Assembly (NCBI GenBank): GCA_902618245.1
Contig: CACMZR010000003.1
Location: forward strand, 124,001 to 188,000
Direction: 5' to 3'
Origin: an uncultured Bacteroidota bacterium
GTDB lineage: Bacteria > Bacteroidota > Bacteroidia > Flavobacteriales > Flavobacteriaceae
DNA length: 64,000 bases
The number at the start of each line of letters is the position of its first letter. The first letter of the stretch is position 1. A program made the position numbers and the translations under genes. The notes under the pieces are model-generated. The model saw nothing but the letters and a program-made list of their open reading frames with translations, was not told the DNA's origin and did not search any database. Below, in pieces: positions 8,276 through 16,657 of the stretch.

Positions 8276-9174
8276 AGATTACTAAATACGCCGCAATAGA
8301 TATTGGTTCTAATGCTTTACGTTTATTAATATCGAATGTTATAGAGTATAAGAAAGAAACTATCACACTTAAAAATAGTTTGGTTAGGGTACCAATAAGA
8401 TTGGGTGAAGATGCATTTACGACTGGAATAATTTCGAGAAATAATATTAAGCAAATAATCATAGCGATGAAGGCTTTTCAAAATCTTATGAAAGTTCATA
8501 ATGTTAAAAATTATTTAGCTTTTGCCACTGCCGCACTAAGGGAGGCTAAAAATGGTAAAGATGTAGTTGATAGAGTTAAGAAAAAATCTGGAATAAATAT
8601 TCAAATTATTAATGGTAAAAAAGAAGCTAAAATAATTTCTAATAGTAATGTTTTCGAAGGAATTGATTCAAAAAAAACAATTTTATATATAGACGTAGGG
8701 GGTGGTAGTACTGAATTAAGTATTATAAGAAATAAGAAAGTTTTAAAATCAATTTCATTAAAAATTGGTACTGTACGTTTATTAGAAGATGGAGTTGATA
8801 ACAAAACATGGGTTAAAGCAAAAGAGTGGGTGATAACTTCCACAAAACCTTATAAAAATATTTTTCTTTTAGGAACAGGAGGAAATATTAATAAACTTCA
8901 TAAAATTTCAAAAAATAAAGAGAATCAACCTCTAACCTATAATGAATTAAAAAAAATTTATACAAATCTTAATTCTTTATCATATGAAGAGCGTATAATT
9001 AAATTTGCGCTTAATCAAGATAGATCAGATGTAATAATTCCTGCAACAGAATTATTTCTTAAAATCTTTGACTGGAGTGGAGCAAAAGTGGTTTATGTTC
9101 CAAGAGTTGGACTTTCAGATGGTATGATCAAAGAATTATACAAAAACACCAGACTAATTACTAACCATGAATAG
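8272..9174 (+). CDS. ppx: Exopolyphosphatase / Ppx-GppA phosphatase (short form)
   Basis: It hydrolyses terminal phosphate from polyphosphate and, in related proteins, pppGpp. The 300-residue protein is the short form with only the two ASKHA (actin-like) domains. Phosphate-binding loop 1 is AIDIGSNALRLL (8-19), the catalytic Glu is probably E118 in GKKEAK, and loop 2 is DVGGGSTEL (141-149). The C-terminal HD-like domain of E. coli Ppx is absent, as is common in this phylum. It overlaps ppk1 by 4 bases at the start and the convergent miaE by 14 bases at the end. Confidence 0.93.
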   Translation: MKITKYAAIDIGSNALRLLISNVIEYKKETITLKNSLVRVPIRLGEDAFTTGIISRNNIKQIIIAMKAFQNLMKVHNVKNYLAFATAALREAKNGKDVVDRVKKKSGINIQIINGKKEAKIISNSNVFEGIDSKKTILYIDVGGGSTELSIIRNKKVLKSISLKIGTVRLLEDGVDNKTWVKAKEWVITSTKPYKNIFLLGTGGNINKLHKISKNKENQPLTYNELKKIYTNLNSLSYEERIIKFALNQDRSDVIIPATELFLKIFDWSGAKVVYVPRVGLSDGMIKELYKNTRLITNHE

Positions 9175-9745
9175 ATTTATTATTTTTTAATTCCCTCATG
9201 AGATTTTTTTCGTGTTCTAATAGTGAATTCCATTTTTGATTTACTTCCTCTTTAGTATCGGCATATTTATGAGCTAACTTTAAAAATATTTTATAGTGAT
9301 TAGCTTCACTAATCATTAACTTTTTATAAAATAATTTCAATTTTTTTCCTTCCAATTCTTCAGACAAAATCTTAAATCTTTCACAGCTTCTAGCCTCAAT
9401 TAGTGCACCATATAATAATCTATTCACAAGATGATCATTTCTTTTTCCACCTTTAGGAAAAAATGATTTTAATTTAATAACATATTCGTCCTTTCTTTCT
9501 CTACCAAAGGAAAAACCCATCTCTAAAATTAATTTGTGAACCATTTGAAAATGACTAATTTCCTCTTTAGCAATATCCAGCATTACAGAAACTAATTCTG
9601 ATTTTTCTGGGAATGAAATTACAAGAGAAATCGCAGAGTTTGCTGCTTTCTGTTCGCAATAGGCGTGGTCGGTCAGTATTTCTTGCAAATTATTTTTCGC
9701 AATATTTGCCCAGCGGGGGTCCGAAGGCAACTTTAAACCCAACAT
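9161..9745 (-). CDS. miaE: tRNA-(ms2io6A37) hydroxylase, MiaE-like di-iron protein
   Basis: MiaE hydroxylates the isopentenyl group of the modified A37 in tRNAs reading U-starting codons. The 194-residue protein is a four-helix ferritin-like bundle with the expected ligands: E31 in CEQKAA, E62 and H65 in EEISHF, E117 in EARSCERF, and E147 with H150 in SEANH. It lies 12 bases downstream of dnaX, so the two probably share a transcript. Its 3' end overlaps the 3' end of ppx by 14 bases. Confidence 0.9.
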   Translation of the reverse strand: MLGLKLPSDPRWANIAKNNLQEILTDHAYCEQKAANSAISLVISFPEKSELVSVMLDIAKEEISHFQMVHKLILEMGFSFGRERKDEYVIKLKSFFPKGGKRNDHLVNRLLYGALIEARSCERFKILSEELEGKKLKLFYKKLMISEANHYKIFLKLAHKYADTKEEVNQKWNSLLEHEKNLMRELKNNKSIHG

Positions 9746-9757
9746 ATAGAAAATAAT

Positions 9758-11506
9758 TTAATATTCAAGGTCAAACTTTTTTCTTAAAATTTCTAACGAA
9801 GGATTAATTTTTAAAAGATGTTGGTATTTTTCTTTTGGTGAAAAAATAATCTCATCCTTTTCCACTTCATCAACATTAACTTTTATGTTAATTTTAAAGT
9901 TATTTAATTTTTTATGAAGAAATGGAAGAAGTTTTTCTTTTTCGATATTTATTTCCACCCTGTTCATTTCGTTTGCTACAGTAAATATTACATTATTGTT
10001 GTCATCTAATTTGACAGGATTCATATTAAGAATCGAGATAATATTTTGTTTCCCCTCTTTTTTTAATTGCTCAATATATTCTCTTAGATTTTTTTCAAGA
10101 TCTTTAAATTCAAATTTATCTTCTGATAGTATATTTTCATTTTCTTTTCTTTTATTAGAATTAGATACTGTCTTTTTCAATTCTACACTTGAAAGTGAAT
10201 AGCTTGAAACTTTAGTATGATTTTCATTTTTTATTAAATTATTATTATGAATTTTTTCTTTTTCATTCTCTAGCAACTCAATTTCCTTTGAGTTTTTGAT
10301 AGAGTACTCATTTTTCTCTTTTTTGACAAAATTTTTGGGAAAATTATTTAAGTTGTTTTTTTTAAAATCAATGTCAGGATGTAACTTTTCAACTTCTTTA
10401 TTTGATGACGAGGGTTTGTGAGATTCTACAATTAAACTATTTTTTTTTTCTCTATCGAAATGGATGGAAGCTAATTGCATTAAGATGAGTTCTACATGAA
10501 CTCTCTTATTTTTTACATTCTTAAAGTTTATTTCACTTTTATTTATTAGTTCTATTGCTTCTAGTAGCTTTGTGTGCAAAAGTTTTTCTGTTATTTGTAT
10601 ATATTCGGATTTTAATTCTTTCCCAACCTCAAGTAATTCTAGAGTTTTGGGATCTTTTGCTAAAATTAAGTTTCTGAAAAAATCTCCAAGACCATTGATA
10701 AATTGAATATTTTCTATTCCTCTTTTTATTAAAAGGTCATAGCTTTTGATTAATTCGGGTATGTTATTATTAAAAATAATTTTTCCTAATCTGCAATATG
10801 TCTCATTATCTAAAAGATTTAAATTGTCAGCTACTGATTTTTCATTTAGATCTCCTTTTGTAAAACTGATCATTCTGTCATAAATTGATAAAGCATCTCT
10901 TAGAGATCCGTCTGCTTTTTGTGCGATAAGGAACAATGCATTTTCTTCAAATTTATATTTGCTTTCAACTGCAATTTTTTTTAAATAAGATTGAATTTCT
11001 ATTACTGTAATACGTTTGAAATCATAAATTTGACATCTCGATAGTATAGTTGGTAGAATTTTATTTTTTTCAGTTGTCGCAAGAATAAAAATAATGTGTT
11101 TCGGTGGTTCTTCGAGTGTTTTTAAAAACGCATTGAATGCTTGGGGTGATAGCATGTGTGCTTCATCAATGATATAAACTTTATATTTTCCTATTTGAGG
11201 GGGTATTCTAACCTGTTCATTAATTTTACGAATATCTTCAACTGAATTATTTGATGCAGCATCTAATTCAAAAATATTAAAAGAAAAATCTTCAGAATTT
11301 TTTGATTCTAAATTATTTATTTGTTTTGCTAGAATTCGTGCACAAGAGGTTTTTCCAACTCCTCTTGGTCCAGAAAAAAGTAATGCCTGTGGAAGTTGGT
11401 TTGTTCTTAAACTATTTTCTAAAGTATGGGTAATACTGTCTTGCCCAATTACCTCCTCAAATGATTTTGGTCTATTTTTTAAAGCTGAAACTATAAATTG
11501 ATCCAT
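9758..11506 (-). CDS. dnaX: DNA polymerase III subunit gamma/tau
   Basis: The clamp-loader ATPase. The 582-residue protein has the Walker A motif GPRGVGKT (46-53), Walker B with DEAH (114-117), the sensor segment ILATTEK and the arginine-finger motif LSRCQ. The Cys4 zinc module found between Walker A and ELDAASNN in most bacteria is missing; only about 15 residues fill the space, as I know from other Bacteroidota. A low-complexity Lys/Glu/Asn linker (about 370-470) separates the AAA+ core from a C-terminal tau-like domain. No slippery frameshift site was found to make a separate gamma form. Confidence 0.95.
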   Translation of the reverse strand: MDQFIVSALKNRPKSFEEVIGQDSITHTLENSLRTNQLPQALLFSGPRGVGKTSCARILAKQINNLESKNSEDFSFNIFELDAASNNSVEDIRKINEQVRIPPQIGKYKVYIIDEAHMLSPQAFNAFLKTLEEPPKHIIFILATTEKNKILPTILSRCQIYDFKRITVIEIQSYLKKIAVESKYKFEENALFLIAQKADGSLRDALSIYDRMISFTKGDLNEKSVADNLNLLDNETYCRLGKIIFNNNIPELIKSYDLLIKRGIENIQFINGLGDFFRNLILAKDPKTLELLEVGKELKSEYIQITEKLLHTKLLEAIELINKSEINFKNVKNKRVHVELILMQLASIHFDREKKNSLIVESHKPSSSNKEVEKLHPDIDFKKNNLNNFPKNFVKKEKNEYSIKNSKEIELLENEKEKIHNNNLIKNENHTKVSSYSLSSVELKKTVSNSNKRKENENILSEDKFEFKDLEKNLREYIEQLKKEGKQNIISILNMNPVKLDDNNNVIFTVANEMNRVEINIEKEKLLPFLHKKLNNFKINIKVNVDEVEKDEIIFSPKEKYQHLLKINPSLEILRKKFDLEY

Positions 11507-11511
11507 GAAAA

Positions 11512-11519
11512 CAAATATA
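11512..11519 (-). promoter_or_regulatory. Possible -7 box for dnaX (TATATTTG)
   Basis: On the minus strand, TATATTTG matches the Bacteroidota TAnnTTTG -7 consensus. It ends only 5 bases before the dnaX ATG, so transcription from it would give a leaderless or nearly leaderless mRNA. No clear -33 TTG is present and such matches arise by chance in AT-rich DNA. Confidence 0.25.
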
Positions 11520-11584
11520 TAAATCTAAAAAAGTTTTTATTAAACACTCTTGACTATATTCATTTATAATTATTAACAAATGAT

Positions 11585-11592
11585 TAAATTTG
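11585..11592 (+). promoter_or_regulatory. Possible -7 box for rnpB (TAAATTTG)
   Basis: TAAATTTG fits the TAnnTTTG consensus and ends 4 bases before the first base of the P1 helix of RNase P RNA (11597), which is where transcription would be expected to start. A TTG at 11550-11552 is too far away to be the -33 element. Confidence 0.4.
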
Positions 11593-11596
11593 TAGC

Positions 11597-11878
11597 GCAG
11601 GCTATCTTATCGCTTCTAAAATTTAGAAGAGGAAAGTCCGGACACCAAAGAGCAGCATAACGGGTAATACCCGTCCTTCAGAAGAAGAGGAAAAGTGCAA
11701 CAGAAAGTATGTACAGTCAGGCTGTAGTGAAATCATGTAAACTCTATGTGGTGCAACGCCAAGTAAATCTACATAAGAATGGCTCGTTCAAAGTAGAAGG
11801 GTAGGCGGCTAGAGTGTTGAAGTAATTTTACACCCAGATAAATGATAAGACTAGACAGAATCCGGCTTACAGGCCTGC
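11597..11878 (+). ncRNA. rnpB: RNase P RNA
   Basis: The catalytic RNA of RNase P, which removes the 5' leader of tRNA precursors. Diagnostic stretches are AGAGGAAAGTCCGGACACC near 11627-11645, AGAGCAGCATAACGGGTAA, GTGCAACAGAAAGTATGTACAG, GTAAACTC and, near the 3' end, ACAGAATCCGGCTTACAGGCC. The P1 helix can be closed by GCAGGC (11597-11602) with GCCTGC (11873-11878). The two halves of CR-I and CR-V are in the right order and spacing for a bacterial type A RNA of the Bacteroidota form. Its last 12 bases are complementary to the 3' end of rsmD. Confidence 0.95.
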
Positions 11879-12418
11879 TTTTTCAAAATTTGAATTAAAA
11901 AAAGAAATAACACTGTCACCGTACTTTCGACTCATATAATAGCCAGGTTCTTTAACTAGATCAATTTTTTTGTTATGTTCAATAATTAACATACCATTAG
12001 TTAAGAGTTTACCAACGCTTAAATCTATAATGATTTTATATATCTTTTGCTGATTTTCGTAGGGTGGATCGGCAAAGATTAAATGAAATTGGCTATTATT
12101 TTTTCTTAGAAAGTTGATACTATCTGACTTAACTACGTTGATTTCAGTGTTTAACAAAAGGGATGTTTTTTTTATAAAATCTGTACATAGTCTATTCTGA
12201 TCTACGGATGTAATATTTAATGCCCCCCTAGAAGCAAGTTCATAGCTTATATTACCAGTGCCCGAATAAAGATCTAAGACTTTGATACTTCTAAAGTCTA
12301 ACCTATTTTGTAAAATATTGAATAGCCCCTCTTTTAAACGGTCCGTTGTTGGTCTTGTCGGTAGATTTTTTGGAGGACAAATTTTTCTTCCCTTATATTT
12401 CCCAGATATAATTCTCAT
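11867..12418 (-). CDS. rsmD: 16S rRNA (guanine966-N2)-methyltransferase RsmD
   Basis: Methylates G966 of 16S rRNA using SAM. The 183-residue protein has the N-terminal RIISGKYKGR and RPTTDRLKE motifs, the SAM-binding LDLYSGTG (48-55) and the catalytic DPPY (117-120). The start overlaps the stop of the DUF3822 gene by one base (TAATG), and the stop codon at 11867-11869 lies inside the convergent rnpB gene, so the two genes overlap tail to tail. Confidence 0.95.
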   Translation of the reverse strand: MRIISGKYKGRKICPPKNLPTRPTTDRLKEGLFNILQNRLDFRSIKVLDLYSGTGNISYELASRGALNITSVDQNRLCTDFIKKTSLLLNTEINVVKSDSINFLRKNNSQFHLIFADPPYENQQKIYKIIIDLSVGKLLTNGMLIIEHNKKIDLVKEPGYYMSRKYGDSVISFFNSNFEKAGL

Positions 12419-13191
12419 TAGTAAAAATAAGAAGACAGATAAGGTGCGTGATGTTTTGAAAACTCAATTTTTGACGACAGGCCATGAGTTGAAAAAGTAA
12501 TATAATAATGGTAATTTTTTACAATTTCATAATAACTCTCAAAGGCATCTATTCTTCCTAAAAATTGTATCTCAAAATCATTAGGACCAAGATCAAACTG
12601 TTCAACAACAAAAAAAAGATAATACATAAAGTCATTTTGATTTTTAACAACAAAGCGATTGTAAAAAATCAACTTATTATTTTCTACTAGAAATATATCC
12701 ATTGCATCAAAATGTAAATGAATAAAAAGTTGTTTTGAAAATTTTTCAGTTGAGCACAAAGTCAAAACCTTTTTAATGAGTATTGAAGTATAGTGAAAAA
12801 CATTAAAATTTACATCTAGTTTTTCAATTACATTATAAACTTTCTTTGGGATGGAGTAAACATTAGTACTATCCTCTTTTTTCAGTTCATCATACATTAT
12901 AATTTCAGTTTCAGATTTTTTAAAATAAAAACTTAAATAATCATCCAATCTGGTTTCATCAAAAAAAATTGTGGGTATTAGTGTAGAGGGCTGTTGAAAA
13001 AAAATTATACTAAAATATTCAAAGTTTTTCTGGTTGTTGTTTAAAAAATTTTTGATTGAATTTTCAAATTCAGTTGTATCATTAGGGTGAGAAAAATAAT
13101 TGGTATTATCGTCAGTACAAAATGAAAAACCATTTTTAAAAAAGTGAATTGAAAAGCTTTTATTTTGAAGAATATTATTCTCGCTTAGCAT
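12418..13191 (-). CDS. DUF3822 family protein
   Basis: This 257-residue protein matches the DUF3822 family known in Bacteroidota, which is commonly encoded just upstream of rsmD as here. Recognisable segments are FFDETRLDDYLSFYFK, the central LFIHLHFDAMDIFLVENNKL strand pair and the NRF-x-VKNQNDFMYY helix. The layout suggests an actin/ASKHA-like fold, but no catalytic residues can be named and the function is unknown. ATG at 13191 is preferred over a TTG one codon upstream. It overlaps the upstream membrane-protein gene by 17 bases. Confidence 0.8.
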   Translation of the reverse strand: MLSENNILQNKSFSIHFFKNGFSFCTDDNTNYFSHPNDTTEFENSIKNFLNNNQKNFEYFSIIFFQQPSTLIPTIFFDETRLDDYLSFYFKKSETEIIMYDELKKEDSTNVYSIPKKVYNVIEKLDVNFNVFHYTSILIKKVLTLCSTEKFSKQLFIHLHFDAMDIFLVENNKLIFYNRFVVKNQNDFMYYLFFVVEQFDLGPNDFEIQFLGRIDAFESYYEIVKNYHYYITFSTHGLSSKIEFSKHHAPYLSSYFY

Positions 13192-13825
13192 CAAATATTG
13201 TTGGCCAATTACCGTTTGTACTTACTTTACTTAGCGATCCAAGAATAATCTCTGGGCCATTGACACCGTCAACTGAAATAGTTTCGTTTTCCTGCTTCAC
13301 AAGATCTTTATTCTGATCATACAGCAAAATATCTTTAGAAACTTTAACTTCAAAAACTGGGACTTTATAACCATTTTTATTAATTATTTCAGCTTTTATT
13401 TGAAAAGTGCTATCTTCTAAACCGTTGATTGGCAGGTAAGCCATTTTTTTATAAGAATTATTGTTTTTGAAGAGTGAATCCTTGACTGAAACAAAGCCCA
13501 ATGTGTCCACGACTATCACCTCTTTTAGCATGTCAATCCTATATGTGCGGTCATATTGCAAATATGATGAATCTCGTTTTTCTATTAGTGTAAAAATTCC
13601 TTCATCTATAAACTTAACAAGACTATCGAAATTATTTGAAAATTGACCCTTCACATCTTTATGTGCTATTTGCGCTGTTCTTATATCTTTTAACCTGTCA
13701 ATTACAACTGCAAATCTTTCATTTTTTACTTTATTAAATTTTATCGGACCACTAATGGCATCATATATCTTATAAGCAAAGAAAACCGATAAAATCCATA
13801 AAGCTGCTTGGATACCTAGTTTCAT
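13175..13825 (-). CDS. Conserved single-span membrane protein of unknown function
   Basis: The 216-residue protein starts with one hydrophobic helix (about 5-22, IQAALWILSVFFAYKIYDAI) followed by a 190-residue soluble domain that would face the periplasm. The domain opens with FAVVIDRLKDIRTAQIAHKD, a helix that resembles the N-terminal region of pilin-like or transport-associated proteins (weak similarity only). I recognise it as a usual neighbour of DUF3822 and rsmD in flavobacteria but not by function. It overlaps the DUF3822 gene, so the three genes form one minus-strand operon. Confidence 0.7.
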   Translation of the reverse strand: MKLGIQAALWILSVFFAYKIYDAISGPIKFNKVKNERFAVVIDRLKDIRTAQIAHKDVKGQFSNNFDSLVKFIDEGIFTLIEKRDSSYLQYDRTYRIDMLKEVIVVDTLGFVSVKDSLFKNNNSYKKMAYLPINGLEDSTFQIKAEIINKNGYKVPVFEVKVSKDILLYDQNKDLVKQENETISVDGVNGPEIILGSLSKVSTNGNWPTIFDAKRE

Positions 13826-13913
13826 ATTATACTTTCTTTAAAACAAATCTACAATTTTTTTTGTATCACAAAAGTTTTTAAAAAAAATTATATTTAGCGA
13901 ATAGATTGATTTG

Positions 13914-15338
13914 ATGCACCCTAACAGTTTTGCCTTACAACTTAAAAAAAAATTAGATTTTAAACCAACTCAATCGCAGCTTATCTGGTTTTCTGAAATA
14001 TCAAGTTTTTTATTATCTAAGAATTTGAATTCGGTTTTTATATTGAAAGGTTATGCTGGTTCTGGGAAAACGACATTATTAGGATCTTTAGTTGATCAGC
14101 TAAATACAATAAATCATAAAGCTATATTGATTGCACCAACAGGAAGAGCCGCAAAAGTAATGTCAGCATATTCAAATCATCCTGCACACACTATACATAA
14201 GCAAATTTATAATACTAAATCCGAAGAAACAGGTAATATTATTTTTCGTTTAAAAAAAAATACCAATAAAAATACAATCTTTATAGTTGACGAAGCCTCA
14301 ATGATTGGGAACGAAATCATCCAAACTGAATTTTATAAAAATAACTCACTTTTAAATGATTTAGTAAAATATGTTAGAGATGGAAAAAACTGTAAGCTTT
14401 TAATGGTTGGTGACCCGGCACAACTTCCTCCAATTAATTTAAATATAAGTCCAGCATTAGACTCGGAACTATTGAAAGAATTCTATTTTGATAAAGTATT
14501 CATAGTAGAATTAACTATTGTTGTTCGACAAAAACAAAACTCAGGAATTTTAAACAATGCAACTGCAATTAGAAAACAACTTAATCAAAATATTTACGAT
14601 CAGTTTAGATTCAATATAAGTGGATGTAATGATATTCAAAATTTGAATGAAAGAAATAAAATTTTTGAGGTAGTGGAGTCAGCATATAATATTTCTGGAA
14701 TTGATGAAACTGTATTTATAGTAAGATCAAATAAGCGAGCTTATTTATTTAATAAACAAATAAGGCAAGAAATATTGAATCTTGAGGAAGAATTATCAAT
14801 TGGAGATCGACTTATGGTTTTAAAAAATAATTACTTTTGGCTTCATCATGCATCCAAACCAGGTTTTATAGCCAACGGAGATATTATTGAAATAATCAAA
14901 ATAAAATCAAAAAAACAAATTTATGGTTTTTCTTTTGCTGAAGTTCAGGTCATTTTGGTAGATTATCCTGAAGAATTACCATTTGAAACCATTTTATTAA
15001 TTGATACACTTGAAATCAAGACAGCTTCATTGTCATTTGAAGAAGCAAATCGGCTTTACAAAAATATAATGGAAGACTATGTTGATGAAAAGTCTAAGTT
15101 TAAAAGACATATAAAAGTTAAAGAAAATAAATTTTTTAACGCTTTACAGGTAAAGTATTCATATGCAATTACATGCCATAAATCTCAAGGGGGTCAATGG
15201 GAAAATGTTTTTATTGAAAAGCCATTTTTACCTCATGGTTTAAGTAAAGAATATTTGAGATGGCTATATACCGCAATTACACGTGCTACAAAAAAATTAT
15301 ATTTGATGGGCTTTACGGACGAAGATTTCAATATCTAA
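13914..15338 (+). CDS. RecD-like superfamily 1B DNA helicase
   Basis: An ATP-dependent helicase related to RecD2/Dda. The 474-residue protein has Walker A GYAGSGKTT (46-54), motif II IFIVDEASM, motif III LLMVGDPAQLPPI, and the C-terminal UvrD-like segment with YAITCHKSQGGQW and the motif VI-type LYTAITRATK. It lacks the long N-terminal RecD2 domain. No recB or recC gene is nearby, so it is a stand-alone enzyme. The ATG at 13914 is chosen over the TTG one codon upstream. Substrate polarity cannot be read from the sequence. Confidence 0.9.
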   Translation: MHPNSFALQLKKKLDFKPTQSQLIWFSEISSFLLSKNLNSVFILKGYAGSGKTTLLGSLVDQLNTINHKAILIAPTGRAAKVMSAYSNHPAHTIHKQIYNTKSEETGNIIFRLKKNTNKNTIFIVDEASMIGNEIIQTEFYKNNSLLNDLVKYVRDGKNCKLLMVGDPAQLPPINLNISPALDSELLKEFYFDKVFIVELTIVVRQKQNSGILNNATAIRKQLNQNIYDQFRFNISGCNDIQNLNERNKIFEVVESAYNISGIDETVFIVRSNKRAYLFNKQIRQEILNLEEELSIGDRLMVLKNNYFWLHHASKPGFIANGDIIEIIKIKSKKQIYGFSFAEVQVILVDYPEELPFETILLIDTLEIKTASLSFEEANRLYKNIMEDYVDEKSKFKRHIKVKENKFFNALQVKYSYAITCHKSQGGQWENVFIEKPFLPHGLSKEYLRWLYTAITRATKKLYLMGFTDEDFNI

Positions 15339-15348
15339 AACTATAAGT

Positions 15349-15891
15349 ATGTTTCGTTTATTTTCCAAAGTTATTTTTCTTAGAGTGCTGGGTTGGAATA
15401 TTCAAGGTAGTTTTCCTAAACTATCAAAATACATTATCGCAGTAGTTCCGCATACGAGCTGGATAGATTTTTTCGTCGGTTTAATGGTTAGAAGTATCTC
15501 AGGTGAGCAGATAAATTTTATTGGTAAAAAAGAATTATTTACTCCCTTTTTAGGATGGTTTTTTAGACTTTTAGGAGGTACTCCAATAGATCGTTATGGA
15601 CCTGGTGGTTCAGTTGAATCAATAGTAAAAATTTTTAGAGAAAATAAAAAATTTAGGATTGCTTTAGCACCTGAAGGAACACGCCAAAAAGTCCAAAAGC
15701 TTAAAACCGGTTATTATCACATAGCTAAACAATTGAAAATACCAATTGTACCAGTTAGCTTTGATTATAGAAGTAAAAAAATTATAATACATCCAAGTTT
15801 TTATACAACAAATAATGAATCTAGAGATTTAAAAAAATTAGAAGTTCTATTTAAAGGGTTTGTAGGTTTTTCTAAAGAAAAAAGTTTTTAA
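15349..15891 (+). CDS. 1-acyl-glycerol-3-phosphate acyltransferase-like protein (PlsC family)
   Basis: This 180-residue protein has the lysophospholipid acyltransferase blocks: HTSWID (H35 and D40 of the HX4D motif), FIGKKELF (57-64) and PEGTR (108-112). The short length and lack of a long N-terminal membrane anchor resemble the small acyltransferases found in Bacteroidota, so the acceptor could be lysophosphatidate or another lipid. It starts 10 bases after the helicase gene and overlaps the convergent yebC by 4 bases. Confidence 0.88.
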   Translation: MFRLFSKVIFLRVLGWNIQGSFPKLSKYIIAVVPHTSWIDFFVGLMVRSISGEQINFIGKKELFTPFLGWFFRLLGGTPIDRYGPGGSVESIVKIFRENKKFRIALAPEGTRQKVQKLKTGYYHIAKQLKIPIVPVSFDYRSKKIIIHPSFYTTNNESRDLKKLEVLFKGFVGFSKEKSF

Positions 15892-16607
15892 ATATTTTTG
15901 ATATCTAGTGTGTGGTATACGTTTTGGACATCATCATCTTCCTCAATTTTTTCAATTAGTTCAAGAACTTCAATTTTTTGTTCATATTCTAAAGTTTTTA
16001 CTATTTGAGGTATTCTTTCAAAGCCAGAGGAAAGAATTTCCAAATTACGATTTTCAAGTTCTTTTTGAATTTTTCCGTAGTGTTCAAACGAAGCATACAA
16101 ATTTATTTCGTTATCAGCAACAAAAACCTCTTCAACTCCAAAATCAATAAATTCTAACTCTATTTTTTCAATATCTAAATTTTTTTGATCAAATCTGAAG
16201 TTACAAAAATGTGTAAACATAAATTCCACTGAACCAGAAGTCCCTAAGCTTCCTCCTGCTTTATTAAAATATGAACGAATATTTGCAACAGTTCGATTGT
16301 TATTGTCTGTTGCTGTTTCAACTAAAATTGCAATTCCATAAGGTGCATAACCTTCAAAAATAATTTCTTTATAGTTTACAGTATTTTTTTCAGTTGCTTT
16401 TTTAATAGCTCTTTCAATATTCTCTTTTGGCATATTAGCTGCCTTTGCATTTTGAATTAGTGCTCTTAATCGTGAGTTATTTTCAGGATCAGATCCTCCT
16501 TCTTTCACACACATAGAAATATCTTTTCCCAAGCGAGTAAATATCTTAGCCATTGTTGACCAACGCTTTAATTTTCTTGCCTTTCTAAATTCAAAAGCCC
16601 TACCCAT
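15888..16607 (-). CDS. yebC: YebC/PmpR-family protein (TACO1-like)
   Basis: The 239-residue protein is a full-length YebC family member. It begins with MGRAFEFRKARKLKRW and contains KIFTRLGKDI, the NAKAANMPKENIERAIKKA helix and the EGYAPYGIAILVE strand. Members are described as DNA-binding regulators (PmpR) or as factors that help ribosomes through proline-rich stretches (TACO1, YebC). The sequence does not decide between these. It sits 50 bases downstream of the epimerase gene at the end of the thr-gcvT run. Confidence 0.93.
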   Translation of the reverse strand: MGRAFEFRKARKLKRWSTMAKIFTRLGKDISMCVKEGGSDPENNSRLRALIQNAKAANMPKENIERAIKKATEKNTVNYKEIIFEGYAPYGIAILVETATDNNNRTVANIRSYFNKAGGSLGTSGSVEFMFTHFCNFRFDQKNLDIEKIELEFIDFGVEEVFVADNEINLYASFEHYGKIQKELENRNLEILSSGFERIPQIVKTLEYEQKIEVLELIEKIEEDDDVQNVYHTLDIKNI

Positions 16608-16657
16608 TGATTTTTTATTTATAAATATATGTAAACTATAAGTTGATTTTTTAAATT

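Noticed and set aside
9161-9174. The 14-base overlap of ppx and miaE as a sign of a frameshift
   Set aside because: Both proteins have normal C-termini; convergent overlaps are common in compact genomes.
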